From contig DDWZ01000033.1 in assembly GCA_002347095.1 (NCBI GenBank), positions 1-31,643 of the forward strand: a stretch of DNA of 31,643 nucleotides, read 5' to 3'. How positions within the stretch are numbered: position 1 is the stretch's first letter; each line of letters begins with the position of its first letter. The position numbers and the translations under genes were made by a program. A model generated the notes under the pieces. That model was not told where the DNA came from, did not search any database, and saw nothing but the letters and a program-made list of their open reading frames with translations. Shown piece by piece: positions 7,394 through 16,059 of the stretch. The stretch is from Desulfobulbaceae bacterium UBA2273 (lineage in GTDB: Bacteria > Desulfobacterota > Desulfobulbia > Desulfobulbales > Desulfurivibrionaceae).

Positions 7394-8629
7394 TTATCTG
7401 CCCCATTTCTGCTGAATTCTCCGTATTGCCTCCTGCACATTTTCTCGCGAGCCAAAGGCCGAGAGCCGGAAATACCCCTCGCCGCTGGGGCCAAAACCGC
7501 TGCCCGGCGTCCCTACCACATGGCACTCGTTGAGCAGCTTGTCGAAGAAATCCCAACTCTTCATGCCTTCCGGTGTTTTGAGCCAGATATAGGGTGCATT
7601 AACCCCGCCGTAGCAAGTGATGCCGGCGGAGGAGAGCCCTTCCCGGATCAGGCGGGCATTTTCCATGTAAAAAGAAATGGTTTCTTGTACCTGGGCCCAG
7701 CCCTCGTCGGAGTATACCGCGGCTGCCGCCCGCTGCACCGGGTAAGAGACGCCGTTGAACTTGGTGCACTGCCTCCGGTTCCATAACCGGTTCAAGGCGA
7801 TCTTTTCGCCGCTCGTTGTCGTGGCCGTGAGTTGTTCCGGCACCACGGTCAGGCCGCAGCGTACCCCGGTAAAGCCAGCGGTTTTGGAAAAGGAGCGGAA
7901 TTCGATGGCGCAGGTTTTCGCCCCCTCGATCTCGTAAATGGAATGGGGTATGCCCGGCTCGGTGATGTAAGCCTCGTAGGCTGCGTCAAAAAAGATGATT
8001 GAGCCCTGGGCATTGGCATAGTCTACCCACGCCTTCAGCTCTGCCCTGGTGGCCACCATGCCGGTGGGGTTATTTGGGTAGCAGAGATAGATGATGTCAA
8101 CTTTTTCCTTGGGGATGGCCGGGGTAAAGTTGTTTGCCTCGGTGCAGGGCAGATAGACCAGCCCTTCGTAGTAGCCCTTTTCGTCCGCCTCGCCGGTCCG
8201 GCCGATCATGACATTGGTGTCGTTATAGACCGGATACACCGGGTCGCAGATGGCGACTGTGTTTGCCAGGGCAAAAATATCAAGGATATTGGCGCTGTCG
8301 CATTTGGAGCCGTCGGAGATGAAAACCTCCGAGGGTAAGAGGTCCACGCCCAGCGGCTGGTATGATTTTTCAATGATGATTGTGCTCAGCCAGTCGTAGC
8401 CCTGCTCCGGTCCATAGCCGTGAAAGGATTCCCCTCGGGCCAGATCGTCAACCCCGTCATGAAAGGCCTTGATCACTGCCGGGGCAAGCGGCTGGGTCAC
8501 ATCGCCGATGCCGAGGCGGATGACCCTGGCCTCGGGGTTGGCGTCGATAAAACCCTTCACTCTGCGGCCGATCTCCGGGAAGAGGTAGCCTGCTTTGAGT
8601 TTTAGATAGTTTTCGTTTATTAAGGTCAT
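7394..8629 (-). CDS. dapL: LL-diaminopimelate aminotransferase
   Basis: A PLP enzyme of 411 aa that converts tetrahydrodipicolinate directly to LL-diaminopimelate with glutamate as amino donor, bypassing the acyl-blocked DapD/C/E steps for lysine and peptidoglycan. Fold type I motifs are present: [12 protein letters not shown] near the start, CYPNNPTG at 183-190, FFDAAYEAY at 213-221 and the PLP lysine K249 in [10 protein letters not shown]. The N-terminus ([17 protein letters not shown]) and length (about 410 aa) are characteristic of DapL. ATG 8629 has an AGGAGG site at good spacing. It follows the terminator of the pyruvate oxidoreductase gene, so it has its own promoter, probably in the palindrome-rich gap 8640-8708. 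Confidence 0.95.
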   Translation of the reverse strand: MTLINENYLKLKAGYLFPEIGRRVKGFIDANPEARVIRLGIGDVTQPLAPAVIKAFHDGVDDLARGESFHGYGPEQGYDWLSTIIIEKSYQPLGVDLLPSEVFISDGSKCDSANILDIFALANTVAICDPVYPVYNDTNVMIGRTGEADEKGYYEGLVYLPCTEANNFTPAIPKEKVDIIYLCYPNNPTGMVATRAELKAWVDYANAQGSIIFFDAAYEAYITEPGIPHSIYEIEGAKTCAIEFRSFSKTAGFTGVRCGLTVVPEQLTATTTSGEKIALNRLWNRRQCTKFNGVSYPVQRAAAAVYSDEGWAQVQETISFYMENARLIREGLSSAGITCYGGVNAPYIWLKTPEGMKSWDFFDKLLNECHVVGTPGSGFGPSGEGYFRLSAFGSRENVQEAIRRIQQKWGR

Positions 8630-8667
8630 TGTTCCTCCTGCGTAAAAAAGCGTAACTATTCAGCTTG

Positions 8668-8708
8668 ATTCCGTAATGGAACGAAAATTACGGAATGTAA
8701 CTAGTTAC
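8668..8708 (-). promoter_or_regulatory. inverted repeat plus palindrome upstream of dapL
   Basis: ATTCCGTAAT (8668-8677) and ATTACGGAAT (8687-8696) are a perfect 10-bp inverted repeat separated by 9 bases; immediately beside it GTAACTAGTTAC (8697-8708) is a perfect 12-bp palindrome. They fill the gap between the terminator of the upstream gene and dapL. They could be operators or a leader hairpin of dapL; no known factor is recognised. Confidence 0.5.
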
Positions 8709-8742
8709 AAAAAAATCCTGCCTTGCAAAGCAAGGCAGGATT
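8708..8742 (-). terminator. intrinsic terminator of the pyruvate:ferredoxin oxidoreductase gene
   Basis: AATCCTGCCTTG (8714-8725) and CAAGGCAGGATT (8731-8742) form a perfect 12-bp stem with a 5-base loop. Read on the - strand it is followed by a T-run (8709-8715), the classic intrinsic form, 29 bases after the gene's stop codon. Confidence 0.92.
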
Positions 8743-8770
8743 CCCAAACAGGACTTGGTCAAGCCATGTT

Positions 8771-11700
8771 TTACTTCTTTGCCGGCTCCAGAGCCTTGGC
8801 GCGGCCTTCCAGGAACTTCCAGGATTTTTCCACGTCCTTCTGGCTCATGGCCATCAACTCATCCGCGTGTTCCGGATTCATCATCTTCAGGGCACGGTAA
8901 CGGTTCTCGTTCAAGGCGTATTCCGCAAAGGGAATGGACGGCGCCTTGCTGTCGATGGTCAAGGGGTTCTTGCCTTGCTCCTCCAGCTCGGGGTTATAGC
9001 GGTACAGGGGCCAGTGCCCGCAATTTACCGCTTTCCGCTGCTGGTCAAAGCCCTTGGCCATGTTGATGCCGTGGTTGATGCAATGCGCATAGGCAATGAT
9101 CAGGGAGGGGCCGTCGTATGCCTCTGCCTCGGCAAATGCCTTGACCACCTGGCTCGGGTTGGCGCCCAGGGCGATCTTGGCCACATAGACGTTGCCGTAA
9201 GTGGAGAAGATCATGCCGATGTCCTTTTTGGGCATCTTCTTGCCGCCGGCAGCGAACTGGGCCGTGGCTGCGCGCGGAGTGGACTTGGACATCTGGCCGC
9301 CGGTGTTGGAGTACACCTCGGTATCCATGATCAGGACGTTGACGTTCTCGCCGGAGGCCAGCACGTGGTCCAGGCCGCCGTAACCGATGTCATAGGCCCA
9401 GCCGTCGCCGCCGAAGATCCAGACGGATTTTTTAACCAGATAGTCCGCCACGGGCAGAAGCCGTTTGGCGATAACCGATTTGTTGCCGGTGAGCGCCTCT
9501 TTCAGCTTGGCAACCCGGCCGCGCTGGGCTTCGATCTCGTCCTGGGTTTTCTGGGGGGCGTTGGTGATCTCGCCGGCCATTTTTTTGGTGATGAGTTTCT
9601 CCGCAACCGCCTTTTCCAGCAGCTCTGCGGCCTGAGCCGCGAATTTGTTCGCGGTGTTGCGCATGCCAAGGCCGAATTCGGCGTTGTCCTCGAACAGGGA
9701 GTTGGCCCAGGCTGGTCCGCGGCCATCAGCCCGCTTGCAGTACGGGGTGGTGGGCAGATTGCCGCCGTAGATCGAGGAACAGCCCGTGGCGTTGGCGATC
9801 AGCATCCGGTCGCCGAACATCTGGGTGGCAAGCTTGATGTAGGGCGTTTCGCCGCAACCCGCGCAAGCGCCGGAGAACTCGAACATGGGCCGGAGCAACT
9901 GGCTGCCCTTGACGGTGGAGGGATCGATCTCTTTGTATGCGACTTCGGGCAGACTCAGGAAGTACTTCACATTGGGGATTTCCTGGGTGCGGACCTTTTC
10001 GCTGTTCTCGATCATCTTCAGGGCCTTTTCCTTGGCCGGGCAGGCATCGACGCAGAGGGTGCAGCCGCAGCAGTCTTCGGTGAAAACCTGAATGATGGTT
10101 TTGCTTCCCTTGAACTGGGCGCCGACCGCGTCGACACTCTTCATGCTCTTGGGCTGTTTCTTGAGATCCGCACCCTTGACGATCTTCATGCGGATGGCGG
10201 CATGGGGGCAGACCAGGGAGCAACGGCCGCACTGGATGCAGTTGGTCGGAATCCACTCGGGCACATGCACCGCGATGTTGCGCTTTTCATACTGCGTGGT
10301 GCCGGTGGGCCAGGTGCCGTCGCAAGGCATCTGGGAAACCTTGACCTGGTCGCCCTTGCCCTCGATCATCTTGGCGGTGACTTCCTTGACAAAGGCCGGG
10401 GCGTCGGCGGGAACAACCGGCGGCTTCGCATGGCCGCCGGCGATCTTGGGAATCTTGACCTCGACGATGTTGTTCACCGCGGTATCAACCGCGGCGTAGT
10501 TCATGTTGACGACCTTGTCGCCCTTCTTGCCGTAGGTCTTCTTGATTGCGTCCTTGATGGCCTTGATGGCTTCGGCCTTGGTGAGGATGCCGGAGAGCAG
10601 GAAGAAGGCGGTCTGCATGATCATGTTGATCCTGGCGCCCAGGCCGATGGCCTCGGCCAGGGTGATGGCGTCGATGATGTAGAATTTGGCCTTTTTCTCC
10701 ATCAAATCCTTCTGGACCGAGGAAGGAAGCTGCTTCCAAACCTGATCCTTGCTGAAGGTGGTGGTGAGCAGGAAGGTGCCGCCGGTTTCCAGATTGCCGA
10801 CCATGTCGTACTTGTCAAGGAAGGTGAAGTTGTGGCAGGCCACGAAGTTCGCCTTGTTGATGAGGTACGGGGCAACGATCTTGTTCTTGCCGAAGCGCAG
10901 ATGGCTGGTGGTGATGGAGCCGGATTTCTTGGAGTCGTAAACAAAATAGCCCTGGGCGTTGTTCGGGGTCTCGGTGCCGATGATCTTGATGGTGTTCTTG
11001 TTGGCGCCCACGGTGCCGTCCGCGCCCAAGCCGTAGAACATGGCGCGGGTGACATCCTTGCCTTCGATGTTGAAGGAGGGGTTATACTTGAGGCTGGTGC
11101 GGGCGACATCGTCGTCGGGGCCGACGCAGAAATGGTTTTTTGCCTTCTTGGCCGCCATGTTGTCGAACACCGCCTTGACCATGGCCGGGGTGAACTCGGC
11201 GGAGCCAAGGCCGTAGCGGCCGCCCAGGATGATCGGGGATTTTTTGAGGGTGCCTGCCTCAACTGCTTCGCCAACCGCGGCGCGGATGTCGAGGTACAGG
11301 GGCTCGCCGGCGCCGCCCGGCTCTTTGGTGCGGTCGAGCACGGTGATGCGCTTGACCTTCTTGGGCAATGCCTTGACCAGGGCTGCTGAGTCGAAGGGGC
11401 GGAACAACCGGACGATGACCAGGCCGACCTTCTTGCCTTTCTTGGCCAGATGTTCGATGGTGGCGGCAACGGTCTCGGCGCCGGAACCCATCATGATGAC
11501 GACATCCTCGGCATCCGGGGCGCCGTAGTAATCAAAAAGATGGTATTTGCGGCCGGTGAGCTTGGCGAATTTGTCCATGGTCTTTTGGACGATACCCGGG
11601 GTGACGTTGTAGAATTTGTTCACCGTTTCGCGGCCGGTGAAGTAAACGTCGGGGTTCTGGGCGGTGCCGCGCATCATGGGCCGGTCCGGAGAAAGGCCGC

Positions 11701-12316
11701 GCTCGCGGTGGGCGAGGATGAGATCTTCGTCGATCATCTTGCGCATGTCGTCGAAGGTGAGCTGTTCGATCTTCTGGATCTCGTGGGAAGTCCGGAAGCC
11801 GTCGAAAAAGTGCATGAAGGGGATGCGGCTTTGCAGGGCGGCCTGGGTGGAGATCAGCGCCATGTCCTGGCATTCCTGGACGTTCTGGGAGCAGAGCATG
11901 GCCCAGCCGGTCTGACGGGCGGCCATGACATCGCCGTGGTCGCCGAAGATGGAAAGGCCCTGGCAGGCAACGGAACGGGCGGTGATATGGAAAACGGTCG
12001 GGGTCAGTTCGCCGGCCAGCTTATACATGTTGGGGATCATCAGAAAGAGCCCCTGGGAGGCGGTGAAGGTGGTGCAGAGCGCGCCGGTGGTCAGGCTGCC
12101 GTGCAGGGCGCCGGCCACGCCGCCCTCGGACTGCATCTGGGTCACAACCGGAATGGAGCCCCAGATATTCTCCTGCTTGGAGGCTGCCTTGGTGTCGGAT
12201 TCCGCCGCCATGGGAGTAGAGGGGGTGATGGGGTAGATCGTGATGATCTCGCTGGTGGCGTAGGCCACATGGGTACATGCCTGATTACCATCAATGGTGA
12301 CCATTTTCCGGGACAT
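8771..12316 (-). CDS. nifJ: pyruvate:ferredoxin (flavodoxin) oxidoreductase, single-chain
   Basis: A homodimer-type enzyme of 1181 aa that oxidises pyruvate with CoA to acetyl-CoA, CO2 and reduced ferredoxin (or the reverse). Domains in order: pyruvate-binding domain I (YPITPSTPMAA near residue 30), transketolase C-like domain II, gamma domain, two 4Fe-4S motifs (CIQCGRCSLVCP near 692 and CCGCTLCVDACP near 746), the proximal cluster cysteine pair in CAGCGETPY near 815, and the TPP site (GDGWAYDIG near 968, with SNTGGQMSKSTPRAA). Length is normal (about 1170-1200). ATG 12316 is preferred to ATG 12334 because GGAAGGAG lies between them, 8 bases before 12316. It is transcribed alone, with its own terminator. 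Its strong G/C third-position bias leaves very long open frames on the opposite strand, which I regard as shadows. Confidence 0.97.
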   Translation of the reverse strand: MSRKMVTIDGNQACTHVAYATSEIITIYPITPSTPMAAESDTKAASKQENIWGSIPVVTQMQSEGGVAGALHGSLTTGALCTTFTASQGLFLMIPNMYKLAGELTPTVFHITARSVACQGLSIFGDHGDVMAARQTGWAMLCSQNVQECQDMALISTQAALQSRIPFMHFFDGFRTSHEIQKIEQLTFDDMRKMIDEDLILAHRERGLSPDRPMMRGTAQNPDVYFTGRETVNKFYNVTPGIVQKTMDKFAKLTGRKYHLFDYYGAPDAEDVVIMMGSGAETVAATIEHLAKKGKKVGLVIVRLFRPFDSAALVKALPKKVKRITVLDRTKEPGGAGEPLYLDIRAAVGEAVEAGTLKKSPIILGGRYGLGSAEFTPAMVKAVFDNMAAKKAKNHFCVGPDDDVARTSLKYNPSFNIEGKDVTRAMFYGLGADGTVGANKNTIKIIGTETPNNAQGYFVYDSKKSGSITTSHLRFGKNKIVAPYLINKANFVACHNFTFLDKYDMVGNLETGGTFLLTTTFSKDQVWKQLPSSVQKDLMEKKAKFYIIDAITLAEAIGLGARINMIMQTAFFLLSGILTKAEAIKAIKDAIKKTYGKKGDKVVNMNYAAVDTAVNNIVEVKIPKIAGGHAKPPVVPADAPAFVKEVTAKMIEGKGDQVKVSQMPCDGTWPTGTTQYEKRNIAVHVPEWIPTNCIQCGRCSLVCPHAAIRMKIVKGADLKKQPKSMKSVDAVGAQFKGSKTIIQVFTEDCCGCTLCVDACPAKEKALKMIENSEKVRTQEIPNVKYFLSLPEVAYKEIDPSTVKGSQLLRPMFEFSGACAGCGETPYIKLATQMFGDRMLIANATGCSSIYGGNLPTTPYCKRADGRGPAWANSLFEDNAEFGLGMRNTANKFAAQAAELLEKAVAEKLITKKMAGEITNAPQKTQDEIEAQRGRVAKLKEALTGNKSVIAKRLLPVADYLVKKSVWIFGGDGWAYDIGYGGLDHVLASGENVNVLIMDTEVYSNTGGQMSKSTPRAATAQFAAGGKKMPKKDIGMIFSTYGNVYVAKIALGANPSQVVKAFAEAEAYDGPSLIIAYAHCINHGINMAKGFDQQRKAVNCGHWPLYRYNPELEEQGKNPLTIDSKAPSIPFAEYALNENRYRALKMMNPEHADELMAMSQKDVEKSWKFLEGRAKALEPAKK

Positions 12317-12463
12317 AGACTCATCTCCTTCCATTCTGATTGGGTTGATAATGGGTAAACTGTACAGGACCGCATCCGTTGTGCTCGGGGCAGGGTGGGC
12401 GCGGTCAAAATAATATCTTGTCTCGGCAGGAGAAAAGCCAGACTGCGGAGAGCTCTTTACGTA

Positions 12464-12494
12464 TAAATACGAGGAGTTAAAAGCAGCCAGTCAA
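12464..12494 (-). promoter_or_regulatory. candidate promoter of the pyruvate oxidoreductase gene
   Basis: On the - strand TTGACT (+ coordinates 12489-12494) and TATTTA (12464-12469) are separated by 19 bases, longer than the optimum. The -10 lies inside a small inverted repeat CGTA-TAAA-TACG (12460-12471), a possible operator. The gap 12317-12550 holds no other clear feature; a GACCGC/GCGGTC pair near 12368-12400 is weak. Confidence 0.25.
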
Positions 12495-12550
12495 GTGCCA
12501 TTCTTGCTGAACTGTGCAATTTAAACGAAGTTTTCAAGAATATCCAGTTT

Positions 12551-13537
12551 TTATTTTACCGGCTGGTTTTGCGTGGTTTTCATGATCAGTTCCTGGGATT
12601 TGAGCAGGACCTTGGTGTCGGGCGGCACGGACTGGGTGAGCCAGGTATTGCCGCCGATAACCGATCTGGCGCCGATGATGGTGTCGCCGCCAAGAATGGT
12701 GCTGCCCGCATAGACCGTGACATCGTCTTCAATGGTTGGATGGCGTTTGCTCTGCCGGTCAAGATCGCCGGAGTCGTCCCGCTTAAAGGAGAGGGCGCCC
12801 AGGGTCACGCCTTGATAGAGCTTGACCCGTTGGCCGATGATGCTGGTCTGGCCGATAACCACGCCGGTGCCGTGGTCGATGAAAAACGAACCGCCGATGG
12901 CGGCGCCGGGGTGGATGTCGATGCCGGTAATGGTATGGGCGTGCTCGCTCATGATACGAGGCAGAATGGGAACTCCGAGGGCATAGAGTTCGTGGGCAAC
13001 CCGGTAGACCATGATGGCGTAAATGCCGGGGTAGCTGAAGATGATTTCATCAAAACTGCCGGCGGCAGGATCGCCTTCATAGGCGGCGCGCACGTCCGTG
13101 GCCAGAATTGCCCGCAGGGCAGGCAAGGCGTTGATGAAGGAGAATGCGTTCTCCTTGCCCGCGTCTTCGCAGTGCTGGCAGCTTGTGTCGTGGCGCAGGC
13201 ACTCATGTCGGATGGCGTTGGTGATTTCCCGGGTCAGCTTTTCATAGAGGCCGGAGATTTCCAACCCCAACTGGTATTTGAGGCTGACCCGGTCGATGCC
13301 CTGATTGCGAAAGTACCCGGGAAAGAGGATGTCGCGGCAGGATTCCAGGATGTCGATCACATGCTGGCGGCTGGGCAGGGGTTCCGCCTCGACATGCTCA
13401 AAGCAGGCGTTGTTGTAGCAGGTCTCCACCACTTGATCAATTATGTGCGGAAGTCGGCTCCGGAAGTCGGAGGAGGTGGGGTGCTCCTTGGGGCAGGCTT
13501 CATTCTGGGCAAGGGGGATATTTTTTGTCTGGGGCAC
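12551..13537 (-). CDS. cysE: serine O-acetyltransferase (EpsC/CysE type)
   Basis: A 328-aa cytoplasmic enzyme that transfers acetyl from acetyl-CoA to serine, the first step of cysteine synthesis. The C-terminal half is a left-handed beta-helix of hexapeptide repeats with the active-site histidines in DIHPGAAIGG (H209) and DHGTGVVIG (H222), then TLGALS and a GGDTIIGARSVIGGN end. The N-terminal half is an extended helical domain, longer than that of E. coli CysE, with a cluster of cysteines (ETCYNNAC; ECLRHDTSCQHC). GTG 13537 is chosen because CGGAGGA precedes it by 7 bases; an upstream in-frame start at 13615 adds a hydrophobic stretch before the ribosome site and is unlikely. The gene stands alone between pyruvate oxidoreductase and the MFS gene. 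Confidence 0.92.
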   Translation of the reverse strand: MPQTKNIPLAQNEACPKEHPTSSDFRSRLPHIIDQVVETCYNNACFEHVEAEPLPSRQHVIDILESCRDILFPGYFRNQGIDRVSLKYQLGLEISGLYEKLTREITNAIRHECLRHDTSCQHCEDAGKENAFSFINALPALRAILATDVRAAYEGDPAAGSFDEIIFSYPGIYAIMVYRVAHELYALGVPILPRIMSEHAHTITGIDIHPGAAIGGSFFIDHGTGVVIGQTSIIGQRVKLYQGVTLGALSFKRDDSGDLDRQSKRHPTIEDDVTVYAGSTILGGDTIIGARSVIGGNTWLTQSVPPDTKVLLKSQELIMKTTQNQPVK

Positions 13538-13605
13538 GGTGTGTCCTCCGGTTTTTTGTGCAAAAAAAAACAGGAAAAGAATCAAGCCATGAAACATGGA
13601 ATAAA

Positions 13606-13634
13606 ACAGTAACAACGATTTATTGTTCTCTCAA
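13606..13634 (-). promoter_or_regulatory. candidate sigma-70 promoter of cysE
   Basis: On the - strand TTGAGA (+ 13629-13634), a 17-base spacer and TACTGT (13606-13611) point at cysE. A perfect small hairpin CCATG-AAA-CATGG (13587-13599) and an A-run at 13562-13570 follow in the leader. Spacing is optimal, hexamers moderate. Confidence 0.4.
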
Positions 13635-13678
13635 GAATTCCCTGAGATTATTTGATGCTTTTGGGGAGGAAGGTCGGC

Positions 13679-14872
13679 TCAGGGGAGGTCTTGGTCTGTG
13701 CAATAAAAGAACAGGATGCTCACCGTGGCCAAAACCGCGCAGGCGCCGAGGAAAGAGGCGGGCAGGCCAAGAGTGGCGGCGAGGATTCCGCCCGTCAGAG
13801 GGCCGAGGCTGTGACCCATGTCCATGATGGAGCCGAGGATGCCCATGGCCGAACCCTGGGCGGTGTCTTTGCTTAGGTCCGCGATATGGGCGGCGCTGGC
13901 GGAAGTGACCACCGAAATAGTCAGTCCGAGAAAGATGCTTAAAACAAGCAGGGCAACAAAGGAGTTGGCTATTGAGAAAAGAGCGATACAGATTCCGGCT
14001 GCAACCGCGCCGAACAGGATTTGCGGTGGTCTGCCATGTCGGTCGGAGAATCGGCCCATGATCGGTTTCGCCAGGGCGATAGTGATGATCTGAGACGAAA
14101 GGCAGAGGCCGATTTGGTACGGGTTGAGGCCTGCCATGAGTGCGTGGGCAGGGAGAAAGGTTTCAAATATTCCGTAAGCAAAGAGGATAGCGGCTTCCAC
14201 TGCGCAGGTTAGCATGATGGCCTGGTTTCCCAACAACTCTTTGACTCCCTCAAGCCAATGGGGTCGGGGGGTAGAGCGTTTGTGAAGATCCCCATTGAGG
14301 TTCGGCAGAAATAATGTGCTGAAAAAAACAGCAAGCCCGGCGAGCCCGCAGACAAGGTAGAGGGTGTGGAAACCGATGCGATTGCCACTGTCTGCCTGAT
14401 CGGTTGCGTAAAAGCCGAGAATGGCGCCGCCCAGGGCAGGAGCCATGAAACGGCCCAGCAGGGTGGCGGTGGAAAACCAGCCCATCTTCTCGCCCCTCCC
14501 TTTTTGGAAAAGATCCGAGACCATGGCCATGGCCACGGGCACGAAGATGGCGGTGGCCAGGCCGTGATACAATCTGACCAGGGCCAGTTGCCATATTTCC
14601 CGGACCAGCAGGTAGCAAAATGGGGCCGTGGCGAATACAACGGCGGAAAACAGGAGCATGCGTTTGCGGCCAATCCTGTCGGAAAGAATGCCCGCTGGGA
14701 AGCTGAACAGGATGCCGGTGCAGGCGGAGATCGAGGCGATCAGGCCCACTGAGGCAGGCCCGCCGCCCAGGTGGCTGACAAACAAAGGAAGCGCCGGGCT
14801 CTTGGAGATGGTGCTGCTGAAGATGGCCAGCAACCCCACCCCGCAGAGCAGTTTGAATGGCGAGAGAGTCAT
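13679..14872 (-). CDS. MFS family efflux transporter
   Basis: A 397-aa inner-membrane protein with about 12 hydrophobic segments. The major facilitator motif A is seen between helices 2 and 3 (GILSDRIGRKRML) and a degenerate copy between helices 8 and 9 (GRFSDRHGRPPQ), with a central loop around residues 195-215. This layout is that of drug:H+ antiporter-like exporters; the substrate cannot be inferred. It starts 21 bases after the HD-rhodanese gene on the same strand and is the last gene of the chrB-like operon, which suggests that the operon's toxic or signalling compound is exported by it. A ribosome site AGGGAG precedes ATG 14872. Confidence 0.88.
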   Translation of the reverse strand: MTLSPFKLLCGVGLLAIFSSTISKSPALPLFVSHLGGGPASVGLIASISACTGILFSFPAGILSDRIGRKRMLLFSAVVFATAPFCYLLVREIWQLALVRLYHGLATAIFVPVAMAMVSDLFQKGRGEKMGWFSTATLLGRFMAPALGGAILGFYATDQADSGNRIGFHTLYLVCGLAGLAVFFSTLFLPNLNGDLHKRSTPRPHWLEGVKELLGNQAIMLTCAVEAAILFAYGIFETFLPAHALMAGLNPYQIGLCLSSQIITIALAKPIMGRFSDRHGRPPQILFGAVAAGICIALFSIANSFVALLVLSIFLGLTISVVTSASAAHIADLSKDTAQGSAMGILGSIMDMGHSLGPLTGGILAATLGLPASFLGACAVLATVSILFFYCTDQDLP

Positions 14873-14893
14873 TTTTTTGCTCCCTGTGCTCGA

Positions 14894-15748
14894 TCAGCGC
14901 AAAGAGTTGCCCTGATCGGTCCAGGCCTTGAGGCCGCCATCGAGATAGGCAACAGTAATGCCTTTTTTTAAAAGCGTGTTACTTACCGACTGGCTCACCG
15001 AACCGCCCCGGGCGCAGTAGATAACGGTCCGGGTATCTTTCGCTATCTCTCCGGCCCACTGCTCCACTTGTTCCGGATCGCGCCAGACCGCGCCGGGAAT
15101 CATGCCTGGTGCGGCCTCGCGGTCTGTTTTACGGCGGACATCCAGCAGGGTGCCCCCGCCCTGGACCAGTATTTCTTTGAGCTGTGCCGCATCGATGATC
15201 CGTCCACCGATAAGCCCCTGGATTTCCTCGTGATACCCAACATAGCGTTTCAGTGTGGTTTCGTTCTTGCCGTACTTTGAGTATCCGTTGAGGATCTCGA
15301 CAAAGTGGACCTCTGCCTCCGTCTCCTCCTTGATGTCCACTATGCCGTCGTGAATGATGTCCACCAAGCGGTCGGCATAGATGATGATCCGCTCCTCCAG
15401 CCGGTGCAGGGTGTAGTCCTTGACCGGCAACCCCAATTCAATTGCCTCCGGTTCGGTGAGGCCGCCCCGGATGTGTTTTTCCATGATCACGGTGACTGCC
15501 TCGGGCAACCCCAGCTTGGCGCCCAGTTCCGCGCCGATCCTGCCGTGGCTGATCTCGTGGGTGACGGTCTTGCCCAGATCGTGGAACAGTGCGCCCCGGC
15601 CAACCAGTTCCAGGTCCAGTGTGGCCCCGGTGCGTTGGGCGATTTCCAGTCCCTTGGTTGCCACCTTCAGGGAGTGGTCCAGATCGGGTTTGGTCATCCC
15701 TGCGGTGCGGAGCAGATCAATATCTTTTTGTTCAATGCGGTACTCCAT
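14894..15748 (-). CDS. HD-domain phosphohydrolase fused to a rhodanese domain
   Basis: A 284-aa two-domain soluble protein. Residues 1-180 hold an HD metal site (H25, the pair H56-D57 in LFHDLGK, H92 and D126 in YADRLVD), as in metal-dependent phosphohydrolases. Residues about 185-280 are a rhodanese domain with the persulfide cysteine C245 in the loop CARGGSVS, followed by YLDGGLKAW, the typical rhodanese end. Rhodaneses move sulfane sulfur; the substrate of the HD part is unknown. ATG 15748 is preferred because AAAGGAGGA is 7 bases upstream; the ATG at 15754 forms an ATGA overlap with the preceding gene's stop but is only about one base from the ribosome site. Translational coupling to the upstream 97-aa gene is likely in either case. 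Confidence 0.85.
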   Translation of the reverse strand: MEYRIEQKDIDLLRTAGMTKPDLDHSLKVATKGLEIAQRTGATLDLELVGRGALFHDLGKTVTHEISHGRIGAELGAKLGLPEAVTVIMEKHIRGGLTEPEAIELGLPVKDYTLHRLEERIIIYADRLVDIIHDGIVDIKEETEAEVHFVEILNGYSKYGKNETTLKRYVGYHEEIQGLIGGRIIDAAQLKEILVQGGGTLLDVRRKTDREAAPGMIPGAVWRDPEQVEQWAGEIAKDTRTVIYCARGGSVSQSVSNTLLKKGITVAYLDGGLKAWTDQGNSLR

Positions 15749-15750
15749 GG

Positions 15751-16044
15751 TCATTCCTCCTTTGGCGTGATGCCGAAGTAGATTTGGGCCTCCTGCATGG
15801 CGTCCGTATATTGCTGTTGGAGTTTTTTGAATTTTTTCTCCATGTCTTCGCGCAGGTGCTCAATGTACTCCCGCACTCCCTCCTCGCCGAACTGTGCGGC
15901 GATCTGCGGCCCGAAATCCCAGATGCGGGTGAAATCGTGGCGTTCGTTTTTGTTGCCCGCGTTGTCGATCCAGCGGTGCAGGTCAGCGTAATCCTTACCG
16001 GTTCTTTTCAGGCTGGTTTCAAAGTGTTTTTCGGTTGGGGGCAT
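15751..16044 (-). CDS. uncharacterised 97-aa protein in chrB-like operon
   Basis: A small soluble protein without signal peptide or membrane segment. Visible features: an N-terminal segment with conserved-looking polar residues (LHRWIDNAGNKNERHDFTRIWDFG) including His and Asp residues that could bind a metal, and a C-terminal amphipathic helix (YIEHLREDMEKKFKKLQQQY). I do not recognise a family. It has a strong ribosome site (GGGAGGA, 7 bases before ATG 16044), begins 15 bases after the chrB-like stop and ends within 2 bases of the next start, so it is surely translated as part of this operon. Confidence 0.8.
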   Translation of the reverse strand: MPPTEKHFETSLKRTGKDYADLHRWIDNAGNKNERHDFTRIWDFGPQIAAQFGEEGVREYIEHLREDMEKKFKKLQQQYTDAMQEAQIYFGITPKEE

Positions 16045-16059
16045 GGTGGTTCCTCCCTG

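Noticed and set aside
8723..11389. An 888-codon open frame on the + strand opposite the pyruvate oxidoreductase gene
   Set aside because: It is antisense to a perfectly conserved enzyme, its translation is rich in G, A, D, V and L without recognisable motifs, and it is explained by the strong G/C third-position bias of the real gene. The frames at 11450-12358, 12569-13612, 24194-25435 and 25535-27061 (+) are the same kind of shadow.
13538..13615. A 26-residue hydrophobic N-terminal extension of the serine acetyltransferase
   Set aside because: It lies upstream of the good ribosome site at 13545-13550, the real start is GTG 13537, and the enzyme family is cytoplasmic.
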